Assembly: GCF_016881065.1 (NCBI RefSeq)
Contig: NZ_WXYN01000051.1
Location: 310,001-374,000 of the forward strand
Origin: Planococcus soli
GTDB taxonomy: Bacteria > Bacillota > Bacilli > Bacillales_A > Planococcaceae
Direction of reading: 5' to 3'
DNA length: 64,000 nt
Below the pieces are notes generated by a model. The model ran no database searches. It was not told the DNA's origin and saw nothing but the letters and a program-made list of their open reading frames with translations. The translations under genes and the position numbers were made by a program. Positions 60,260 to 64,000 of this stretch are shown one piece after another (position 1 is the first letter of the stretch; each line of letters begins with the position of its first letter).

Positions 60260-61669
60260 ATGACCAACCGCGATATCCAAAAGTATGTCAAAAAGACAGC
60301 CAGGCTGTTGCGAATGCTTCGTTTTAGCCGCAGCTTTCAGTCCGCCTTGTTTGCAGGATTTGCTTCAGCAGCTGGTTTGCTTCTGGTATCGCGGTTGTTT
60401 GTGCTTCCTTATTATGAATTTTATGCATATGCAGCGGGAGTTGCCGCTATCGCAAGTTGGGGCTTGTTGACGATGAAAGATTTGCCGAGTACCAAACAGG
60501 CAGTCCAAGAGTTGGACCGTTTCACACCGCACAATCAGTTGCTGACCGTATGGAAGCTGAACGAAAAAAATGCGCTGGCAGAAATGTTAACGAACAAAAC
60601 TGCAGCAACTGTTCCTTTTAGCTACCAGCTGTTTCGTCAAGAACGTAAGGCTTGGCTTCGGCCAAAATGGTTGATTGGGACATTAGCAAGCGGCGCACTG
60701 ATGATGCTTCTGTTAGTTTTTCCAAGCAATCTGCAAAATCAGGCCAATGATGTTGAAGAAGAGTTGGAACTGGTACAAGACATCAAAAAAGAAATTGATG
60801 ACATAGAAAAGCAGGCAGAAACGGAAGCCGTAAAAAAAGAAATGGAAGCATTGAGAGCGGCAATTGAAAATATAGAAGATCCGGAAGCCGTATTGAAAGA
60901 GCTTGTCAAAAAACAAAAAGAGCTTGATTTGAAAAAACGTCAGCTGGCGGAAGGACAAACTGCAGAAGCTGAAGCTGTTTCTGAGGATCTCGAAGAAGTT
61001 TCCGACAGATTGGCTGAGCAGGCAGGAAAAACCCAAACCGCTTTAAGCAACATGGGCAAACCGGTAGCATTTCCCTTGCAGCAGACCATTGCAAATCGTG
61101 GGCAATCTGGTGAGGAAAACCCAAGCGGTTCTGCTGCCGGGGAATCTTCCAGTGAAGGTAGTGAGTCCAATACTGATGGTCAGGGATCTGGCAATGGAGA
61201 AGGTGCAGGAGAAGCTGGAGAGCCAGAAAACGGCCAAGGGGAAGCTGAGGGGCAAGGCGAAAATGAGGGGCAAGGACAGGGCCAGGGTCAAGGAGAAGGA
61301 CAAGGTCAGGGTCAAGGACAAGGACAAGGACAAGGACAAGGACAAGGGCAGGGTCAAGGACAAGGACAAGGGCAGGGTCAAGGACAAGGAGCTGGCCAGG
61401 GCCAAGGCAGCCGCGATTTGTTGACTGTGCCTTCTCGCATCGGCGGAGAAGGCGATACTGCAGTTGATAACGGAGAAATTGGAGAAGGTCAAGCCGCAGG
61501 GGAGCAAGAAGGGCCTGTTGCGGCAACTGCAGGCAGCGTGCAACCATACGCCGACGTAGTGGGTGAGTATTCAGCATCTTATTTTTCAAGCGCAGACCGC
61601 CTGCAATTGCCGCCTGATTTGCAAACCGTTGTAGAACAATACTTTACGGATATCGAAACCGAAGAATAG
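60260..61669 (+). CDS. GQ-repeat membrane protein of MoxR operon
   Basis: 469-aa protein. Two helices near the N-terminus (about 25-70) and a third (about 137-155) are followed by a long charged coiled coil (about 160-260, LVQDIKKEIDDIEKQAETEAVKK). A low-complexity region of Gly, Gln, Glu and Ser (285-400) comes next; its core (about 337-378) is an almost pure GQ dipeptide repeat. The C-terminal end (about 425-469), PYADVVGEYSASYF and LPPDLQTVVEQYFTDIE, resembles a motif seen in other MoxR-operon proteins of Firmicutes and Actinobacteria, and the layout recalls proteobacterial DUF4175. GGAGGGAATTTC precedes the ATG. It is placed between the ABC transporter and moxR. Confidence 0.82.
   Translation: MTNRDIQKYVKKTARLLRMLRFSRSFQSALFAGFASAAGLLLVSRLFVLPYYEFYAYAAGVAAIASWGLLTMKDLPSTKQAVQELDRFTPHNQLLTVWKLNEKNALAEMLTNKTAATVPFSYQLFRQERKAWLRPKWLIGTLASGALMMLLLVFPSNLQNQANDVEEELELVQDIKKEIDDIEKQAETEAVKKEMEALRAAIENIEDPEAVLKELVKKQKELDLKKRQLAEGQTAEAEAVSEDLEEVSDRLAEQAGKTQTALSNMGKPVAFPLQQTIANRGQSGEENPSGSAAGESSSEGSESNTDGQGSGNGEGAGEAGEPENGQGEAEGQGENEGQGQGQGQGEGQGQGQGQGQGQGQGQGQGQGQGQGQGQGQGAGQGQGSRDLLTVPSRIGGEGDTAVDNGEIGEGQAAGEQEGPVAATAGSVQPYADVVGEYSASYFSSADRLQLPPDLQTVVEQYFTDIETEE
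61270..61413 (+). repeat. CAAGGA hexanucleotide tandem repeat in coding sequence
   Basis: A near-perfect tandem of 6-bp units (CAAGGA with CAGGGT/CAAGGT variants) encodes Gly-Gln. The longest uninterrupted CAAGGA run lies around 61313-61346. The period is a multiple of three, so unit gain or loss would change the length without a frameshift. Confidence 0.92.
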
Positions 61670-61683
61670 AAAAGAGGGGTTTT

Positions 61684-62676
61684 ATGACGTATACAACCGA
61701 CCAATTTACAGAAATGAGCCAGCTGCTTGGGGAGGTAAGATCAGAAATCGGACGTTTTATTGTAGGACAGGAAAGCGCAGTTGAGTTTTCCATGTACGCC
61801 ATTTTGGCGGATGGCCATGCGCTGCTTGAAGGGCTTCCTGGGCTTGGCAAAACCATGTTGATTCGAACTATTTCAGATGTGCTCGATTTGTCGTTTTCAA
61901 GAATCCAGTTTACACCTGATTTGATGCCATCGGATATTACCGGGACAAGTTTGATCGAGCGGGACGCAGAAGGGCGACAGCAGTTTACATTTCGGGAAGG
62001 CCCAATTTTTCATCAAATGGTGCTGGCTGATGAAATCAACCGGGCGACTCCTAAAACCCAAAGTGCCTTGCTGGAAGCAATGGGAGAAAAAACGGTGACC
62101 ATACTGGGAGACACTAAAGTGATGGCACGGCCATTTTTTGTACTGGCCACCCAAAATCCAATCGAAATGGAAGGAACTTATCCGCTGCCGGAAGCGCAAA
62201 TGGATCGCTTTCTATGCAAGATCCTGGTTTCCTATCCAAGCCGCAATGAACTTGCCGAAATCAGCCGAAGAACAACAGGTGCTGATACGGTCCTCCTTGG
62301 CAAAAAGATGAATACCGCCAGTCTGATCGAAGCACAGCAGATGGTAAAAGAAGTTTTGCTGGCAGATGACATATTGATGGTAGCTGTCGATATTATTCAA
62401 AATACTCATCCTGAACATTCAGAGCACGAATCCATTCAGCAGTATGTGCAGTATGGCAGTGGACCGCGTGGCCTGCAGAGTTTGATTCGTCTGGCAAAAG
62501 CGCGAGCATTGATGGAAGGCCGCTACCATGTTTCTATCGGCGACTTGAAATATGTAGCCAAGCCTGTATTGCGGCATCGCCTCCTATTGAATTACGAGGC
62601 TGAAGCAATAGGCAAAGAAGCGGATGAATTGATAGATTTGGTGCTCAGCACAGCTGGAAAAGGCGTTTTGAAATGA
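61684..62676 (+). CDS. MoxR-family AAA+ ATPase (second paralogue)
   Basis: 330-aa MoxR ATPase, clearly more canonical than the 44.9-kb copy: Walker A GLPGLGKTMLIRTI, Walker B VLADEINRATPKTQSALLEAMGEKTVT, sensor 1 FVLATQNPIEMEGTYPLPEAQMDRF. The GAGGGG ribosome site stands 14 bp after the GQ gene. It overlaps the DUF58 gene by 4 bp. Probably it assembles or regulates the DUF58 and VWA proteins encoded after it. Confidence 0.94.
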   Translation: MTYTTDQFTEMSQLLGEVRSEIGRFIVGQESAVEFSMYAILADGHALLEGLPGLGKTMLIRTISDVLDLSFSRIQFTPDLMPSDITGTSLIERDAEGRQQFTFREGPIFHQMVLADEINRATPKTQSALLEAMGEKTVTILGDTKVMARPFFVLATQNPIEMEGTYPLPEAQMDRFLCKILVSYPSRNELAEISRRTTGADTVLLGKKMNTASLIEAQQMVKEVLLADDILMVAVDIIQNTHPEHSEHESIQQYVQYGSGPRGLQSLIRLAKARALMEGRYHVSIGDLKYVAKPVLRHRLLLNYEAEAIGKEADELIDLVLSTAGKGVLK

Positions 62677-63533
62677 CGTTGTTAAACATGCCGGCTGATT
62701 GGGGTTCACGCCTCAGCCGCTACGCCATTGGAACCAAAGCGAAAATCAGGGGGCATCACAAAGGCTCTCATCGGTCGATGCGTTTTGGCAACTCATTGGA
62801 TTTTTCTGATTTTCGCGAATACCATCCCGGAGATGATGTTCGCCACATCGACTGGAACGTTTATGCCCGAACCGAACGTGTTTATATTAAGCGCTTTTTG
62901 GATGAACAGGAGATGCGTGTTCACCTCCTGATCGACAGTTCAAAATCGATGGACAGCAAATGGCTGTTTGCCAAACAGCTGGCCTTTTCCTTGGGGCTGA
63001 TGGTGTTAGGGAGTGACGATCGCCTAACGGTCTCATCTGGACAAAAAGAGCTTGTGCCTTTTCGCAAAAAAGGGAAGTCTGCCAAAAAACTGTTTGAGCA
63101 TTTTCTGGCTTCGATGCCGGACCCGAAAAATCTTTCTTTTGCCAAGCAGGCAAGCTTCTATGCAGCCAAAGATTCCACGGTGCTTTTCATCGTTTCGGAT
63201 GGATTGGAGCCGCTCGAAGACTGGCACGTTTTTTTCAAACAGGCACCTGCATATGCACATGACCTCCGGTTTATCCACATCAGTACGGAAGAAGAGCGTG
63301 CCCCCTCTTATAGAGGCGACCTCCGTTTTATAGACGACGAAACACAGCAAGTATTGAATGTCACGGTTACGGAAGAGGCGCTGCACTCGTATCAGAAACA
63401 AAGCGAACTACATGCCAAAGGGCTGGAGTCGCTTTGCCGGACCTACGGCATTGCTTATTTGCCGGTGCACATGGAAGATGGAATTGAGCAAGTGCTATTT
63501 CATCAGATGGTGCGAAAAAATTGGATTAAATGA
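62673..63533 (+). CDS. DUF58-domain protein (second paralogue)
   Basis: 286-aa DUF58 protein without membrane helices, unlike the first copy. Core: RFGNSLDFSDFREYHPGDDVRHIDWNVYARTERVYIKRFLDEQEMRVHLLIDSSKSMDSKW, with a VWA-type D-x-S-x-S (DSSKS) MIDAS motif. It starts in the moxR stop (ATGA) and is followed 11 bp later by the BatA-like gene. MoxR-DUF58 pairs of this type are common in operons that also carry VWA membrane proteins. Confidence 0.93.
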   Translation: MTLLNMPADWGSRLSRYAIGTKAKIRGHHKGSHRSMRFGNSLDFSDFREYHPGDDVRHIDWNVYARTERVYIKRFLDEQEMRVHLLIDSSKSMDSKWLFAKQLAFSLGLMVLGSDDRLTVSSGQKELVPFRKKGKSAKKLFEHFLASMPDPKNLSFAKQASFYAAKDSTVLFIVSDGLEPLEDWHVFFKQAPAYAHDLRFIHISTEEERAPSYRGDLRFIDDETQQVLNVTVTEEALHSYQKQSELHAKGLESLCRTYGIAYLPVHMEDGIEQVLFHQMVRKNWIK

Positions 63534-63544
63534 GGTGAAGCGGC

Positions 63545-64000
63545 ATGGGAGCGTCGAATTGGGGAATGATCTGGACAGCAGTTATGCCGCTGGCTGTGAT
63601 CCTCTATTATTTCTTTAGAAAAAAATACAGGGACCAACGCGTATCCTCGACGCTATTTTGGCAAGAACGGATGAAGGAGCTGCAAGCTTCCCCGTATTTG
63701 AAAAAACTGCAGCATCATTTATTGTTTTACTTGCAATTGGCAGCGCTTCTGCTTTGCGTACTGGCACTGCTTGGACCGTTTAGTGAGTCGGAAACACTGA
63801 CAGGCAATGATTTTATTTTTGTCGTGGATACTTCAGCGACGATGCTGGCCGGTTCGCCGTCTCATTTTGAAAAGCACCAGCAGGAAATGAAAAGTTTAGC
63901 GGCACAAGCTGGCGGCAAACCGGTAACTATTGTCACAACAGGTGCAAGTCCGGAAGTGGTCGTCCGCAATGAGCAGGATCTTGATGCGATTGAACAGGCA
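63545..64000 (+). CDS. BatA/VWA-domain membrane protein, partial
   Basis: The gene begins at ATG 63545 with GAGGTGAAGCGGC as ribosome site and runs off the right edge after 152 codons. An N-terminal helix (about 8-24), a cytoplasmic stretch KKYRDQRVSSTLFWQERMKEL and a second helix (about 58-78) match the aerotolerance-regulator (BatA) N-terminal domain. A VWA-like domain follows, with the MIDAS motif present as DTSATM, in which the usual DxSxS is changed to D-T-S-A-T, so metal binding is uncertain. The last gene visible in the ABC/MoxR operon. Confidence 0.85.
   Translation, partial: MGASNWGMIWTAVMPLAVILYYFFRKKYRDQRVSSTLFWQERMKELQASPYLKKLQHHLLFYLQLAALLLCVLALLGPFSESETLTGNDFIFVVDTSATMLAGSPSHFEKHQQEMKSLAAQAGGKPVTIVTTGASPEVVVRNEQDLDAIEQA

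Noticed and set aside
60906-61589. 227-codon minus-strand reading rich in Leu, opposite the GQ repeat
   Set aside because: Artefact of the repeated Gly/Gln codons on the other strand; no start signal.
1-64000. CRISPR array, insertion sequence or prophage
   Set aside because: No regularly spaced long direct repeats other than the short 21-bp array, and no transposase, integrase or phage structural gene. The 21-bp array has only an 8-bp core, too short for CRISPR.

Overview
The window looks like chromosomal backbone DNA from a low- to mid-GC Gram-positive bacterium of the order Bacillales, most probably a member of the Planococcaceae (Planococcus or a close relative). This is an inference. It rests on gene order shared with Bacillus subtilis (coiA-pepF-roxS-spxH-yjbI-yjbK-yjbL-yjbM-nadK-yjbO-prpE; yjcF-yjcG-yjcH; yqjW-yqjX; ykyB; fadH; ykuL; ccpC-dapH-dapL), strong AGGAGG-type ribosome binding sites, SOS and FapR boxes of the Bacillus type, and a MurE with the motif DDPR, which may fit the L-lysine cell walls of this family. 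I see no prophage, insertion sequence, integrase or CRISPR array.

Layout. 1-9.1 kb: coiA, pepF, a RoxS/RsaE small RNA followed by an exact 21-bp periodic repeat, then spxH-yjbI, the CYTH protein, and the operon yjbL-sasB-nadK-rluA, with prpE convergent. 9.1-13.9 kb: mgtE, FapR-controlled fabI, the yjcF-G-H group on the minus strand and a PgpA-family protein. 13.9-17.6 kb: a TAXI-TRAP transporter with its DUF1850 partner. 18.0-19.7 kb: SOS-controlled Y-family polymerase and YolD protein. 19.85-22.1 kb: tRNA-Val, a secreted nuclease, an unlisted 47-aa protein and a Gfo/Idh/MocA oxidoreductase. 22.2-28.9 kb: aldehyde dehydrogenase, a response regulator-kinase-PepSY-PepSY operon and a PAS sensor kinase.

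29-38.7 kb: M42 aminopeptidase, murE, prfC, an RND exporter, an SDR, and a TerC-family membrane protein under a yybP-ykoY (Mn2+) riboswitch. 38.9-44.5 kb: sigI-rsgI, a Ktr/Trk potassium channel subunit, MarR regulator, lipoprotein and CPBP protease. 44.6-48.2 kb: a first MoxR-DUF58-DUF4129-like operon. 48.6-56.0 kb: a beta-hydroxyacid dehydrogenase, ykyB, fadH, darB (c-di-AMP receptor), an MFS exporter with ccpC, and the acetyl-DAP lysine branch dapH-dapL.

56.1-64.0 kb (cut by the window edge): a tightly overlapping operon of a 785-aa secreted/membrane protein, an ABC-2 transporter, a GQ-repeat membrane protein, MoxR ATPase, DUF58 and a BatA/VWA-like protein. This is the best candidate for a poorly described system: it looks like an envelope machine that pairs an ABC exporter with a MoxR/VWA chaperone module. 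The two MoxR-DUF58 operons in one window are paralogous. Most other genes are housekeeping. The regulatory DNA (RoxS, the fabI promoter inside the mgtE terminator, SOS box, Mn riboswitch) is the most informative non-coding content.
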